Assembly: GCF_005503365.1 (NCBI RefSeq)
Contig: NZ_SCML01000005.1
Span: 124,001-188,000 of the forward strand
DNA: 64,000 nt
Origin: Hydrogenophaga sp. 2FB
GTDB lineage: Bacteria; Pseudomonadota; Gammaproteobacteria; Burkholderiales; Burkholderiaceae_C
Reading direction: 5' to 3'
Shown: positions 15,366-28,083 of the stretch, piece by piece
Layout of the letters: every line of letters begins with the position of its first letter
Numbering within the stretch: position 1 is the stretch's first letter
Position numbers and translations under genes: made by a program
Notes under the pieces: model-generated
What the model was told of the DNA's origin: nothing
The model's input: only the letters and a program-made list of their open reading frames with translations
Databases searched by the model: none

Positions 15366-16997
15366 TCAGAAGCCCACCGCCTGCCCATCCCGCCGCGAAT
15401 CGCTTGCGGCCACATAGCCATCTTCGAGGTCGTCGCTCAGCCGCGCGATGAACTGGCCGCTGCCGAAGTCGAGGTAGGTGTCGGCGGTGGGTTCGAAGCG
15501 GTGGCCGAGCGCCTTGAGGCCGTCGCGCAGCGTCGGCGCCATGGTGGTTTCGAAGTCCACGTCCAGACCCTTGCCCCATTTCCAGCGCGGCGCATCGCAC
15601 GCGGCCTGCGGTTGCTGACCGTGCACGAGCATGCGCACCAGCGTCTGCACATGGCCTTGTGGCTGCATGTTGGCGCCCATCACGCCAAAGCCCATCACCG
15701 GTTGCCCCTCGCGCGTGAGGAAGCCCGGAATGATGGTGTGGAAGGGGCGCTTGCCCGGGGCCACCTGGTTGGGGTGGCCGTCCTGCAGCGTGAAACCGTG
15801 GCCGCGGTTGTGCAGGCTCACGCCCCAGCCGGGCACGACCACGCCACTGCCAAAGCCCAGGTAGTTGGACTGGATCAGGCTCACCATGCGGCCTTGTGCG
15901 TCCGCTGTGGTGAGGTAGACCGTGCCGCCGCTGGGCGGCTTGCCCGGCCCGGGATCGATGGCGCGCTTGGGGTCGATGAGCTTCGCGCGCTCGCGCAGGT
16001 AGGCCGGGTCCAGCAGGTCGGCCGCGCGCACCTCGGTCATGAAGCGCTCGTCGGCCACCCAGCGGTAGGTGTCGGCAAAGGCGATCTTCATGGCCTCGAT
16101 CTGCAGGTGCTGGCTTTCGATGCTGTCGACACCGAAGCGGCCGATGTCAAGTTGTTCGAGCATGCCCAGCGCCATCAGCGCGGCGATGCCCTGGCCGTTC
16201 GGCGGCAGCTCGTGCACGCGGTGGCCGGCGAACGCCACGTCGATCGGTTGCACCCATTCCACGCGGTGCGCGGCGAGGTCGCTGGCGCGCAGTTGCGCGC
16301 CGTGTTCGCGCGCAAAGGCGTCGATGGCGGCGGCGATCTCGCCCTGGTAGAAGGCTTCACCGCCCGTCTCGGCGATACGGCGCAGCGAGCGGCCCGCATC
16401 GGCGAAGCTGAAACGTTCGCCCGGCAGCGGCGCGCGGCCGCGCGGCAGGAAGGCCTGCGCGAAGCCGGGCTTGTCGTGCAGCAGTGGCATCGCCAGGTCC
16501 CACTTGTGCGCGATCACGGGTGTCACCGCGAAGCCGCGCTCGGCCAGTTCGATGGCGGGTTCCATCAGGTCGGCGAAGGGCAGGGCGCCAAAGCGCTCCG
16601 ACAACGCGGCCCAGCCCGCCACGGCACCCGGCACGGTGACCGCGTCGAAGCCGCGCAGCGGAATCTGGCCGCCGTGCTTGTTGTCGAAATAGCTTTTGCT
16701 CCAGCCCGCTGGCGCCACACCCGAGGCGTTCATGCCGTGCAGTTGCTGGCCGTCCCAGACGATCGCGAAGTTGTCGCTGCCCAGCCCGTTGGAGCAGGGC
16801 TCGACGACGGTGAGCGCGGCCGCAGTGGCAATCGCCGCATCGATCGCATTGCCGCCCTTGAGCAGCATGCGCAACCCCGCCTGCGCGGCCAGGGGTTGCG
16901 TGGTGGCGACCACATTGCGCGCCATCAGCGGCGCGCGGGAGACGGGGTAGGGGTTGTGCCAGTCGAAGTTCAAAAGATGCTTTCCTTGCGAGTTCAC
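15366..16997 (-). CDS. Gamma-glutamyltransferase family protein (N-terminal nucleophile hydrolase)
   Basis: 543 residues. The precursor has the GGT large-subunit start ([22 protein letters not shown] in pieces, about residues 47-67). The autoprocessing site is [11 protein letters not shown], with T359 as the predicted new N-terminal nucleophile. The small subunit includes SNYLGFGSG and [12 protein letters not shown]. No signal peptide is visible, unlike periplasmic E. coli Ggt, so it may act in the cytoplasm like cephalosporin-acylase or YwrD-like members. Its ATG overlaps the upstream gabD-like stop by 4 bp. Substrates may be glutathione, gamma-glutamyl amines or another amide. Confidence 0.85.
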   Translation of the reverse strand: MNSQGKHLLNFDWHNPYPVSRAPLMARNVVATTQPLAAQAGLRMLLKGGNAIDAAIATAAALTVVEPCSNGLGSDNFAIVWDGQQLHGMNASGVAPAGWSKSYFDNKHGGQIPLRGFDAVTVPGAVAGWAALSERFGALPFADLMEPAIELAERGFAVTPVIAHKWDLAMPLLHDKPGFAQAFLPRGRAPLPGERFSFADAGRSLRRIAETGGEAFYQGEIAAAIDAFAREHGAQLRASDLAAHRVEWVQPIDVAFAGHRVHELPPNGQGIAALMALGMLEQLDIGRFGVDSIESQHLQIEAMKIAFADTYRWVADERFMTEVRAADLLDPAYLRERAKLIDPKRAIDPGPGKPPSGGTVYLTTADAQGRMVSLIQSNYLGFGSGVVVPGWGVSLHNRGHGFTLQDGHPNQVAPGKRPFHTIIPGFLTREGQPVMGFGVMGANMQPQGHVQTLVRMLVHGQQPQAACDAPRWKWGKGLDVDFETTMAPTLRDGLKALGHRFEPTADTYLDFGSGQFIARLSDDLEDGYVAASDSRRDGQAVGF

Positions 16998-18466
16998 TTC
17001 AAAACATCACCGATGCAGAGGTATTTGATTTCTACGTAGTCGTCCATGCTGTGGTGCGATCCTTCACGGCCCAGGCCCGATTGCTTTACGCCGCCGAAGG
17101 GCACGTGTTCACTGGCGATGATGCCGACATTGATGCCCACCATGCCGTACTCCAGCGCCTCGGCCACGCGGTAAATGCGGCCCACGTCGCGGCTGTAGAA
17201 ATAGCTGGCCAGGCCGAACTCGGTGTTGTTGGCCGCGTCGATGGCCTCCTGCTCGGTCTTGAAACGGAACACCGGCGCGAAGGGACCGAAGGTTTCCTCC
17301 TTCGCGCACAGCATGTCGTTGGTCGCCTCGGCCACCACCGTGGGTTCGAAGAACTGGCCTTCCAGTTTCTTGCCGCCGGTGAGCACCTTGCCGCCCTTGG
17401 CCACCGCGTCCTCCACGTGCCGCTGCACCTTGGCCACGGCCGCGTCCTCAATCAGTGGGCCTTGCACCACGCCCTCGGTGAAACCGTTGCCGACCTTGAA
17501 GGCCTTTACCTTGGCGGCGAACTTCTGCACGAAGTCGTCGTACACGCTGTCCTGCACGTAGAGGCGGTTGGCGCACACGCAGGTCTGGCCCGCGTTGCGG
17601 TACTTGCTGGCGATCGCCCCGTCGACCGCCGAGTCGATGTCGGCGTCGTCGAACACGATGAAGGGCGCGTTGCCGCCCAGTTCGAGCGAGAGCTTCTTCA
17701 CCGTCGGCGCGCACTGCGCCATGAGGATGCGGCCGACCTCGGTGGATCCGGTGAAGCTGAGGTGGCGCACCACGTCGCTGGCGCACAGCACCTTGCCCAC
17801 GGCGCTGCTGTCGTCGCTGGTGATGACGTTGAGCACGCCGGCGGGAATGCCGGCGCGAATGGCCAGTTCGGCGGCGGCCAGCGCGGTCAGCGGCGTGAGC
17901 TCGGCCGGCTTGATGATCACCGGGCAACCCGCGGCCAGCGCGGGCGCGACCTTGCGCGTGATCATCGCCAGCGGGAAGTTCCACGGCGTGATGGCCGCGC
18001 ACACGCCGATGGGTTGCTTGAGCACCATCAGGCGGCGGTTGTTGTCGAAGGTGGGCAGGGTTTCGCCGTTGACGCGCTTGGCCTCTTCGGCGAACCACTC
18101 GACGAAGCTCGCACCGTAGGCCACCTCACCCTTGGCTTCGGGCAGCGGCTTGCCTTGTTCGGCGGTCATGAGGCGGCCCAGATCGTCCTGGTTGGCCATC
18201 AGCAGGTCGTACCACTTGCGCAGGATGTTGCTGCGCTCCTTGGCGGTTTTGCCTTTCCAGGCCGGCCAGGCGGCGTTGGCGGCGGCGATCGCGGCCTCGG
18301 CGTCCTTCGGGCCGAGGCTGGCCACGTCGGCCAGCTTCAGGCCGGTGGCGGGGTCGAGCACGTCGAAGCGGCTCGAACCCTTGACCCACTGCCCGTTGAT
18401 CAGGCCGTCGGTCTTGAGCAGGGTGGGGTCCTTGAGCAGGGCCAGGGGGGAGGTCTTGGTGTCCAT
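16994..18466 (-). CDS. gabD: NAD(P)-dependent succinate-semialdehyde dehydrogenase (GabD-like)
   Basis: 490-residue aldehyde dehydrogenase. It has the [21 protein letters not shown] cofactor segment (in pieces, about residues 162-182), FTGSTEVGR, the general-base Glu in [11 protein letters not shown] and the catalytic Cys in [11 protein letters not shown]. Overall features such as [42 protein letters not shown] and the C-terminal [26 protein letters not shown] (all in pieces) fit GabD. It oxidises succinate semialdehyde to succinate. Coupling with the GGT-like gene suggests a gamma-glutamyl amine or GABA-type route, which is inference. Confidence 0.88.
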   Translation of the reverse strand: MDTKTSPLALLKDPTLLKTDGLINGQWVKGSSRFDVLDPATGLKLADVASLGPKDAEAAIAAANAAWPAWKGKTAKERSNILRKWYDLLMANQDDLGRLMTAEQGKPLPEAKGEVAYGASFVEWFAEEAKRVNGETLPTFDNNRRLMVLKQPIGVCAAITPWNFPLAMITRKVAPALAAGCPVIIKPAELTPLTALAAAELAIRAGIPAGVLNVITSDDSSAVGKVLCASDVVRHLSFTGSTEVGRILMAQCAPTVKKLSLELGGNAPFIVFDDADIDSAVDGAIASKYRNAGQTCVCANRLYVQDSVYDDFVQKFAAKVKAFKVGNGFTEGVVQGPLIEDAAVAKVQRHVEDAVAKGGKVLTGGKKLEGQFFEPTVVAEATNDMLCAKEETFGPFAPVFRFKTEQEAIDAANNTEFGLASYFYSRDVGRIYRVAEALEYGMVGINVGIIASEHVPFGGVKQSGLGREGSHHSMDDYVEIKYLCIGDVLK

Positions 18467-18634
18467 GGCGTGTCTCCGTCAAAAAATGTCGTGCACGAAA
18501 AGGCGTCTGTCGCCCACGGGATCCGGTCGATTTTGCCGCGCTTGGGCCAGGGGTGCCCGGCATGTTGGAAAATACAGGGTTTCGCGCGCGCGAGCGCCGC
18601 ACCGCACCCATACCGACGAACCCACAAGGCCAAC

Positions 18635-21255
<2,621 letters not shown>

Positions 21256-21259
<4 letters not shown>

Positions 21260-21804
21260 AGGCCTTGAACCGCCGCCAGTGCCTGGGCGCTCTCGGCGCC
21301 TGCGGTGCGGCGGCGGCGTTCGCGCCCGCCTCGGCGGTGACGGCAGGTCCGAAGCCCGCGTTCGAGCTCAGTGACTGGCCTCGCGGTACGCCCACGCCGG
21401 CGCTGACCACCCTGGACCTGCAAGGCCAGTCGGTGAAGCTCGCCGATTTCAAGGGCCGCGCCGTGCTGCTCAATTTCTGGGCCAGCTGGTGCGAGCCCTG
21501 CCGCACCGAAATGCCGCTGTTGCAGGACTTGCCCGGGTTGATCGGCGAAGACCGCCTGGCGGTGATCGCGCTCAACTTCAAGGAGCCGCCGCAGCGTGCG
21601 TTGCGCTTCGTGTCGCAGACGCAACTCGGCCTGCCGGTGTGGCTGGACCCGTTGGGCGAACACGCCCGTGCCTGGGGTGTGCGCGTGTTCCCCACCACCG
21701 TGCTGATCGACCGCCAGGGCCGCGCGCGCCAGCGGGTGCGCGGCGAGGTCGACTGGACCGGCCAGGAAGCGCTGGGCTGGGTGGATCGCCTGCTGGCGCT
21801 CTGA
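21256..21804 (+). CDS. TlpA/ResA-like thioredoxin-fold protein, exported
   Basis: 182 residues starting at a GTG that overlaps the alaS stop codon by 4 bp. The N-terminus ([19 protein letters not shown]) is a signal peptide that could be Tat-type or lipoprotein-like. The thioredoxin active site is WCEPC (C79, C82) and the cis-proline loop is FPTTVLID. It probably reduces disulfides or apocytochromes in the periplasm. Coupling to alaS is likely a matter of shared transcription rather than function. Confidence 0.85.
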
Positions 21805-21914
21805 CGCACATAATCCTTTTCCCTTGCGCGACCCGTCGTGCGAGGTTCCCCCGGCGATGCACCGCACCCTGTGTGTGCGGTTCCGCCGTTTTCCCCTATT
21901 CCGGAGTTCTCTTC

Positions 21915-23036
21915 ATGACCCCCGATCGCCGCCTCTTCCTGCAGCGCGCCGCCACGTCCGTGGCCGCCGCATCGCCGCTCTTCCACGCCGCCGGGGCGCT
22001 GGCCCAGACCAGCCCGGCGCAACGCGAATTCAACCCCCAGCCCGGCGCCTGGCGCACCTTCGACGTGACCACCCGCGTCGACATCGAACTGCCCCGCGGC
22101 GCCAGCCAGGTCTGGTTGCCGCTGCCCTCCGTCGAGAGCGACTGGCAGAAGTCCTTCACCAGCGACTTCCGCACCAATGGCACCGCGCGCCTGACCGAAG
22201 AGGTGCACTACGGCGCGCGCATGCTGCATGTGAGCTTTGCCGAAGGCGGCCCCACGCCCACCGTGGAACTCACCAGCCGCGTGCAGACGCGCAACCGCGC
22301 GGCCGACCTCGCGCAGAAAACCGCCAGCACCGAAGACGCGGCCACCCTGCGCTTCTGGACGCAACCGACCGACCTGCTGCCCACCGATGGCATCGTGCGC
22401 GAGACCGCGTTGAAGGCCACGCGCGGCGCGCGCACCGACGTGCAGAAGGCACGCCAGATCTACGACTGGGTGGTGGCGAACACCTACCGCGAACCCAAGG
22501 TGCGGGGCTGCGGCGAAGGCGACATCAAGACCATGCTGGAGACCGGCAACCTCGGCGGCAAATGCGCCGACCTCAACGCCATCTTCGTCGGCCTGTGCCG
22601 CTCGGCCGGTTTGCCGGCGCGCGACGTGTACGGTATTCGCCTGGCGCCCTCGGCCTTTGGCTACAAGGAACTCAGCGGCAACCCGGTCAGCCTCAAGGGC
22701 GCGCAACACTGCCGCGCCGAGGTGCACCTGGCGGGCCACGGCTGGGTGGCGATGGACCCGGCCGACGTGGCCAAGGTCATGCGCCTGGAAACGCCCGAGT
22801 GGATCAAGACCACCCAGCACCCGGTGGTCACGCCGGTGAACCGCGCGCTGTTCGGTGGCTGGGAAGGCAACTGGATGGCCTGGAACATGGCGCACGACGT
22901 GAAGCTGCCCCGGGCCCAGGGCCCTCAGCTCGGCTTCTTCATGTACCCGGTGGGCGAGACCGGTGGCCAGCGCCTGGATTCCTACGCGCCGGACGACTTC
23001 AAGTACCAGATCACGGCGCGCGAAATCAAAGCCTGA
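21915..23036 (+). CDS. Transglutaminase-like cysteine hydrolase, Tat-exported
   Basis: 373 residues from ATG 21915. The N-terminus MTPDRRLFLQRAAT fits a twin-arginine signal, with cleavage near ALAQ (about residue 31). The transglutaminase-like triad is visible: C217 in LGGKCADLNAIFVGL, H271 in CRAEVHLAGHGWV and D281 in AMDPADV. A beta-rich N-terminal domain precedes it (VTTRVDIELP onwards). Such proteins act as proteases or amidases in the cell envelope; the substrate is unknown. The last 11 bp overlap the convergent pseudouridine synthase gene. Confidence 0.82.
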   Translation: MTPDRRLFLQRAATSVAAASPLFHAAGALAQTSPAQREFNPQPGAWRTFDVTTRVDIELPRGASQVWLPLPSVESDWQKSFTSDFRTNGTARLTEEVHYGARMLHVSFAEGGPTPTVELTSRVQTRNRAADLAQKTASTEDAATLRFWTQPTDLLPTDGIVRETALKATRGARTDVQKARQIYDWVVANTYREPKVRGCGEGDIKTMLETGNLGGKCADLNAIFVGLCRSAGLPARDVYGIRLAPSAFGYKELSGNPVSLKGAQHCRAEVHLAGHGWVAMDPADVAKVMRLETPEWIKTTQHPVVTPVNRALFGGWEGNWMAWNMAHDVKLPRAQGPQLGFFMYPVGETGGQRLDSYAPDDFKYQITAREIKA

Positions 23037-23976
23037 TGGCGCTGGCCTGCTCAGGCCAGTCCAGCGCCCGCTGGCTGTCAAAAGTCCGTGCCTCGCCCGT
23101 CACCGGGTCGGTGAAAGCGATGGACCGGGCGAGCAGGCGCAGCGGGTTGGAAAAATCTTCGGCTTCGTCGGGCCCGCGCAGCACGCGTGGGTAGAACTGG
23201 TCGCCCGCGATCGGCAGACCGAGGGCGTTCATGTGCACGCGCAACTGGTGGCGTTTGCCCGTCAAAGGCTCCAGCCGGTAGCGCGCCCAGGCGCCTTGCA
23301 CTTGCAGCACGTCAAGGCGTGTTTCGCTGTTGGGCTCGCCTTCGGTCTCGTTCATGCGAAAGAACGCGTCGTGCGCTTCTTCGATGCGGCTGCGGCGCAC
23401 GATCGGCCCCTGAATCGACGCGTCGTGCCGCGCGATGGCTTCGTACACCTTGTGCACAGCGCGGTCGCGGAACAGCGCCTGGTACGCGGCGCGTTCTTCG
23501 GGCCGCACACTGAACACCACCAACCCGGCGGTCTCGCGGTCGATGCGGTGGATCGGGCTCAGCGTGTCGATGCCCAGCCGGTTCTTCAGCCGCACCAGCA
23601 GGCTCTGCTGCACGTAGCGCCCACCGGGTGTGACCGGCAGGAAGTGCGGCTTGTCGGCCACGAGCAGGTGATCGTCCTGAAACAACACCACGTCCTCGAA
23701 CGGCACCTCGGGTTCGTGGTCGAGTTCGCGGTAGTAGTAGACGCGGATGCCGGGGGTGAAGCGCGCGTCGGGTGGCAGCGCCTGGCCCAGGTCGTCGAGC
23801 ACCTCGCCACGCGCCATGCGTTGCACCCACGCCTCGCGGGTCACGGCGCCCAGGCGTTCGGCCAGGAAGTCGATCAGCAGCGGCCAGGGTGCGGCCTTGT
23901 CGTACGGCAGCGCGATGCAACTCGCGGACACGCCCCGGCGCGAAGGGATGGCCGGGTTTTTCGGGGGGCGGGCCAT
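23026..23976 (-). CDS. RluA-family pseudouridine synthase
   Basis: 316 residues. The catalytic Asp is in SPIHRIDRETAGLVVFS, the RluA/RsuA HRLD motif, with VADKPHFLPVTPGG upstream and LEPLTGKRHQLRVHMNALG downstream. It isomerises uridine to pseudouridine in rRNA or tRNA; the position cannot be told from sequence alone. The chosen ATG (23976) is the last start before the open frame enters trmB. The 3' end overlaps the convergent transglutaminase-like gene by 11 bp. Confidence 0.88.
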   Translation of the reverse strand: MARPPKNPAIPSRRGVSASCIALPYDKAAPWPLLIDFLAERLGAVTREAWVQRMARGEVLDDLGQALPPDARFTPGIRVYYYRELDHEPEVPFEDVVLFQDDHLLVADKPHFLPVTPGGRYVQQSLLVRLKNRLGIDTLSPIHRIDRETAGLVVFSVRPEERAAYQALFRDRAVHKVYEAIARHDASIQGPIVRRSRIEEAHDAFFRMNETEGEPNSETRLDVLQVQGAWARYRLEPLTGKRHQLRVHMNALGLPIAGDQFYPRVLRGPDEAEDFSNPLRLLARSIAFTDPVTGEARTFDSQRALDWPEQASAIRL

Positions 23977-23995
23977 GGCGGCCTGGCGCGTGGGT

Positions 23996-24724
23996 TCAGG
24001 TGCGGCGAAACACCAGGTCCCAGACACCGTGGCCCAGCTTGAGGCCGCGGTTCTCGAACTTGGTGAGAGGCCGGTAGTCGGGCTTGGGCACGAAGCCGTC
24101 GCCGCCGGCCGCGGCGGTGTTCTGCAGCAAGGGCTCGGCGTTGAGCACCTCGAGCATCTGCTGCGCGTAGGGTTCCCAGTCGGTGGCCAGGTGCAGATAA
24201 CCACCGGGCTTGAGGTGGCGCGCCAGGCGGTTCACGAACGGCCCCTGGATCAGGCGGCGTTTGTGGTGGCGGCTCTTGTGCCAGGGATCGGGGAAGAAGA
24301 TGTGCACGCCGTCCAGCGACGCCTCGCCGAGCATGTGGTCGAGCACCTCGACCGCGTCGTGGCGCAGGATGCGGATGTTCTCCAGCCCTTGTTCGCCCAC
24401 GAGCTTGAGCAGTGCACCCACGCCGGGTTCGTGCACTTCGCAGCACAGGAAATTGTCCTGGGGCCGCAAGCCCGCGATGTGCGCGGTGGCGCTGCCCATG
24501 CCGAAGCCGATCTCCATGACGAGCGGGCCCGCGCGGCCGAAGGCGGCCGTTGCGTCGAAGGCGTCTGGTGCGTAGTTCAGCAGGAAACGCGGACCGAACT
24601 GCTCGAACGCGCGCGCCTGACCTGGGCCTACGCGGCCCGTGCGCAGGACGTAGCTCTTGATCTCGCGCAGGTAGGTCGTGTCGCTGGGTGGGGGGCGCGG
24701 CTGCGCGTGGCGGGGGTCGGTCAT
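23996..24724 (-). CDS. trmB: tRNA (guanine-N7-)-methyltransferase
   Basis: 242 residues with a Rossmann-like SAM domain. [16 protein letters not shown] (about residues 79-94) binds [16 protein letters not shown] follows, and [16 protein letters not shown] (about 154-169) is the TrmB signature with the catalytic Asp. It makes m7G46 in tRNA. It lies between the RluA-type gene and gluQ, forming a small tRNA/rRNA modification cluster on the minus strand with 19- and 31-bp gaps. Confidence 0.95.
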   Translation of the reverse strand: MTDPRHAQPRPPPSDTTYLREIKSYVLRTGRVGPGQARAFEQFGPRFLLNYAPDAFDATAAFGRAGPLVMEIGFGMGSATAHIAGLRPQDNFLCCEVHEPGVGALLKLVGEQGLENIRILRHDAVEVLDHMLGEASLDGVHIFFPDPWHKSRHHKRRLIQGPFVNRLARHLKPGGYLHLATDWEPYAQQMLEVLNAEPLLQNTAAAGGDGFVPKPDYRPLTKFENRGLKLGHGVWDLVFRRT

Positions 24725-24755
24725 GGCTAAGGTTCGGTCGGCGAAGGGACGGATT

Positions 24756-25640
24756 TTAGGCGTCCCAGGCCTCGGTCCAGTGCGCCAGCGCCTGCGGCAC
24801 GGTGGTCGCCGAGGTCGGTGACAGCCTCAGGGTGCGTGCGGCATGCGCGAGGGCGGCGATTGGATCGCTCAGGTCCAGGGCCTGCGCGCCGTTCTGCTTG
24901 CTGAGTTTTTCGCCGTTCTCGCCCAGCACCAGCGGCGTGTGCAGGTAGATCGGTTGGGGCAGGTGGAGCGCCTGCTGCAACAGCATTTGACGTGCTGTGT
25001 TGTCGGCCAGGTCTTCGCCGCGCACGACATGCGTGATGCCTTGCGCCGTGTCGTCCACCACCACCGCGAGCTGGTAGGCCCAGAGGCCGTCGGCGCGCTT
25101 GAGCACGAAGTCGCCGACCTCGGTGGCCACTTTTTGTTTTTGTGCGCCGAGGCGTCGGTCGAACCAGTGGAGGTTGCCGGGGCTTGCGATGGCGAAGCGC
25201 CAGGCCCGCGCGGATTTGCCTTGCAAACCGCCGTGGTCCGGGCGGCAGGTGCCGGGATAGACCGCGCCGTGGTGGCGTTCGCGTGTGATGCCCTCGGCCA
25301 GCAGCGCTGCCTCGATGTCCTTGCGCGAGCAGCCGCAGGGGTAGGCATCGCCTTGTTCGATGAGCGCGTCGAGCGCGGCCTGGTAGTGCGCACCGCGCTG
25401 CGACTGCCAGACCACGGGCTCGTCGCTGACGAGGCCGCAGGCGGCGAGTTGCTCAAGGATGAGCGCGTCCGCCCCTGGCATGCAACGCGGGGTGTCGACG
25501 TCCTCGATGCGCACAATCCACGTGCCGCCGTGCGCGCGCGCATCGAGCCAGCTCGCGAGGGCGGCGACGAGCGAACCGGCATGCAGAGGGCCAGTGGGGG
25601 AAGGGGCGAAACGCCCCCGGTACGTGGCGCTGGCGGTCAT
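24756..25640 (-). CDS. gluQ: Glutamyl-Q tRNA(Asp) synthetase
   Basis: 294 residues: a truncated GluRS lacking the anticodon-binding domain. The class I HIGH-like motif reads [14 protein letters not shown] (about residues 9-22), the zinc ligands are around PCGCSRKD and YPGTCR, and the KMSKS-like motif is KLSKQNG. It attaches glutamate to queuosine in tRNA-Asp. I start at ATG 25640 ([11 protein letters not shown]). The longer frame to 25694 would run into a dispersed repeat and is rejected. Confidence 0.93.
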   Translation of the reverse strand: MTASATYRGRFAPSPTGPLHAGSLVAALASWLDARAHGGTWIVRIEDVDTPRCMPGADALILEQLAACGLVSDEPVVWQSQRGAHYQAALDALIEQGDAYPCGCSRKDIEAALLAEGITRERHHGAVYPGTCRPDHGGLQGKSARAWRFAIASPGNLHWFDRRLGAQKQKVATEVGDFVLKRADGLWAYQLAVVVDDTAQGITHVVRGEDLADNTARQMLLQQALHLPQPIYLHTPLVLGENGEKLSKQNGAQALDLSDPIAALAHAARTLRLSPTSATTVPQALAHWTEAWDA

Positions 25641-25660
25641 GCTGCTTCCAGCTAGGCAGA

Positions 25661-25777
25661 GCGTCTCCGGCGCGGCGTGCCTGCTCCAGAGCACACGAGG
25701 AACCGGCTTTGCCGGGCCTCAGGGTGCGCCCCCCTACCAGGGGGGACGCGCGAAGCGCGGCGGGGGGTCATTCCGCA
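25661..25777 (-). repeat. Dispersed repeat, copy A
   Basis: Read on the minus strand, this segment matches 34231-34346 over about 115 bp with scattered differences. Both copies begin GAATGACCCC and contain the core GGCCCGGC(A/G)AAGCCGGTTCC, a C-tract/G-tract hairpin and a GCGCCGGAGA near the far end. The first bases of this copy supply the stop codon of the FAD oxidoreductase gene (TGA, 25770-25768). It fills the gap to gluQ. The inverted repeats suggest a hairpin-forming intergenic element. Confidence 0.75.
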
Positions 25778-26904
25778 ATTTTCAGCGCCATTTCCAGACC
25801 GGACACGAACGCGTCTTCCACGCGGTGGCCCAGGCACCAGTCGCCGCACGCGCCAATGCCCAGTGCGCCGTCATACAGGTGGCTGGTGCCCAGAGGGGTC
25901 TGCGTCTGCGCGAAGCGCCAGCGGTGCGCGACCGCGTGGGTGGGGGTGGCGCGGATGCCGGTGATTTCGGCGAAGCCCTTGAGCAGCTTGGCCTTGGCGC
26001 GCTCGCTGTCGTCTTCCAGGTGCTTGGTCGACCACGCGGGGCTGGCCTGCACGGTCCAGCGCTCGATCGGGTCCCGGCTGGGCTTGCTCGATTCGCGGGC
26101 CAGCCAGCTGATGCGGTGGTGCGTGCTGCGCGCGGCGTTCCATTGCGGACCGAGGTGGGGCAGGCCGGGTTGCATGGCCTGCGGGTAGGCCACCATCAGC
26201 GTCCAGCAGGGCGCCACATGCACGGGGGTGAGCGACTTGCGCAACTCGGGTGCGAGGCCCGAGGCGAGCAACAGGTCGTGGATCTGCGGGTGTGGCATCG
26301 CCAGCACGACGCGGTCGAAACCACCGATGACCTGCTGACCGCCCTGGGCGTCTTCCGCGCGCAGTTGCCATTGCTCGGGGTGCAGCGCGTCGCGCTCGAT
26401 GCGGGTCACGCGCGTGTCGAGCAGGGTTCGCGCCAACAGGCCGCCATGCAGCTCGGGATGGGCCAGCGGCTGCGCCCAGAGATTGACCAGGGCGCTCATG
26501 CCGGGCGAGGCGACGAAGTGCGGTTCGGTCGGCGGTGGTGCGCTGGCCAGCACGCGGCCCAGCTCGTCGAGCACGCGCACGGTGCTGGCGCTCCAGGGGC
26601 GCACCACGGCGGTGGCGTTGCTGCGCAACGCGGTCTCGAAACGCTTGTCGCGCACGGTGAAATACTGTGCGCCATGGTCGAAGCCCCCGAACTCGGTGCG
26701 CTGCGTGGCCATGCGCCCGCCGAACTCCCGGTTCTTCTCGAGCAGCGTGACGCGGTGGCCCGCCTGCACCAGCGTGCGCGCGGACACCACGCCGGCCATG
26801 CCGCCGCCGACCACCGCGATGTGCAGAGGTGTTGTGGTGATCTTCGCGGTCTTCGATCGGGTGGCGGATGCGGATGTTGCGCGTGGGCGTTGGGTGTTCG
26901 TCAT
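25768..26904 (-). CDS. FAD-dependent (renalase/amine oxidase-like) oxidoreductase
   Basis: 378 residues. The dinucleotide-binding motif is IAVVGGGMAGVVSARTL (about residues 30-46), followed by VTLLEKNREFGGRMATQR, typical of renalase-like proteins. The C-terminal FAD motif is IGACGDWCLGHRVEDAFVSG. The substrate is unknown; the family includes NAD(P)H-form oxidases and amine-oxidase-like enzymes. I use ATG 26904 (MTNTQRP); the frame extends to 26961 but without better support. The stop codon is contributed by a dispersed repeat at the 3' end. Confidence 0.82.
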   Translation of the reverse strand: MTNTQRPRATSASATRSKTAKITTTPLHIAVVGGGMAGVVSARTLVQAGHRVTLLEKNREFGGRMATQRTEFGGFDHGAQYFTVRDKRFETALRSNATAVVRPWSASTVRVLDELGRVLASAPPPTEPHFVASPGMSALVNLWAQPLAHPELHGGLLARTLLDTRVTRIERDALHPEQWQLRAEDAQGGQQVIGGFDRVVLAMPHPQIHDLLLASGLAPELRKSLTPVHVAPCWTLMVAYPQAMQPGLPHLGPQWNAARSTHHRISWLARESSKPSRDPIERWTVQASPAWSTKHLEDDSERAKAKLLKGFAEITGIRATPTHAVAHRWRFAQTQTPLGTSHLYDGALGIGACGDWCLGHRVEDAFVSGLEMALKIAE

Positions 26905-26985
26905 GGCTCTGTGCGCTTTGAAATAGGGGGTGTTGCCGACTGTATCAGCGAAGCGCGCCACGGGTGAGGCTGCGCAAGTCCTGCG

Positions 26986-27933
26986 TCAAACCTGATGGTG
27001 GTTGTTGAGCAGCGCGCTGCGCGTTTTCGGGTGCTGCAGGCGATCGAGCCACCAGCGCAGAGCGCGCCCGGTGTCGCTGGCGCCACCGGGCTGGCGCCAG
27101 GCATAGGCCACGCGCAGCGACCGGTTGGGCCGCTGCACGTTTTTCACCACCAGACGCCCGGCGTTGATGAAGGGCTGCGCCAGCGACAGCGGCAGAAAGC
27201 CACTGCCGAGGCCGCGCAGTTGCGCTTCGAGCTTGTGCTGCATGGTCGGTACGGTGAGCACGTCCTGCCCGGGCAGCAGGTTGTGCGTGACGCCGCGCCC
27301 GCGCTGCGCGCTATCGGCCACGGCCACGGCGCGGTGCTCGCGCAATTCTTCGTCGCGCAAGGCGTGGGTGGCGGCCGCCAGCGGGTGGTGCGGCGCGACG
27401 GCGTAAACGAAAGACAGCGTGCCCATGGGCGCGGACTGGAACTCGTGCAGGGACACCTCGCTCGTCACGCCCAGCGCGATGTCGGCCTGGCCGCTTTGCA
27501 AGGCCTCGACCGTGCCCGACAGCGTTTCGGCGCGCAGCTTCAGCCGCGTCGGTGCGCCTTCGGCATAGAAAGCCTCGCACAGCTCGTACAGCGTGGCGCG
27601 CGCGATGATCGCGTCGGCCGCGATGGTGAGCTGCGGTTCCCAGCCGGTGGCCACGCGCTTGACGCGCTGGGCGACCGCATCGAGCTCGTTCAGCAAATAC
27701 TGTCCCGAACGCAGCAACTCGGCGCCGGCCGGCGTGGGCACGGCGCGGCGCGCGCTGCGGTCGAACAGCAGCACGTCCAGCGCGTCTTCGACCTGGCGGA
27801 TGCGGTAGGTGAGGGCGCTGGGCACCATGCCCAGTTCGCGCGCGGCAGCCGCCATGCTGCCCAGTCGGGCAACGGCTTCGAGCAGGCCCAGGTTTTCGGG
27901 CGAGAGGGCGGCGCGGGGTGTAGATGCGGCCAT
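26986..27933 (-). CDS. LysR-family regulator next to pirin
   Basis: 315 residues. The HTH (about residues 8-70) includes LSPENLGLLEAVARLGSMAAAARELGM (in pieces), and the effector domain follows from about 95. It resembles the YhaJ-type LysR regulators that sit divergently beside pirin/DoxX genes in proteobacteria, several of which respond to quinones or other electrophiles. The start lies 14 bp from a perfect 23-bp palindrome between it and the pirin gene. Confidence 0.88.
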   Translation of the reverse strand: MAASTPRAALSPENLGLLEAVARLGSMAAAARELGMVPSALTYRIRQVEDALDVLLFDRSARRAVPTPAGAELLRSGQYLLNELDAVAQRVKRVATGWEPQLTIAADAIIARATLYELCEAFYAEGAPTRLKLRAETLSGTVEALQSGQADIALGVTSEVSLHEFQSAPMGTLSFVYAVAPHHPLAAATHALRDEELREHRAVAVADSAQRGRGVTHNLLPGQDVLTVPTMQHKLEAQLRGLGSGFLPLSLAQPFINAGRLVVKNVQRPNRSLRVAYAWRQPGGASDTGRALRWWLDRLQHPKTRSALLNNHHQV

Positions 27934-27947
27934 GGAGGTACTGCCTG

Positions 27948-27970
27948 ATCATTCAAATGATTTGAATGAT
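27948..27970. promoter_or_regulatory. Perfect 23-bp palindrome, LysR T-N11-A operator
   Basis: ATCATTCAAAT and ATTTGAATGAT are exact inverted repeats around a single G. The core TTCAAATGATTTGAA fits the LysR T-N11-A pattern. It lies in the divergent intergenic region, 14 bp from the LysR start and 114 bp before the pirin start, as expected of the regulator's primary binding site. Confidence 0.8.
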
Positions 27971-28083
27971 GCCATCAAAACCGTGCGATCAAAACGGGTG
28001 TTGGCCCCCACACAATTCACACCATGCCAGACGACATCCCTTCGGTTGCCGTCCAGCCCCACAGATGATGGAAAGGAACCACC

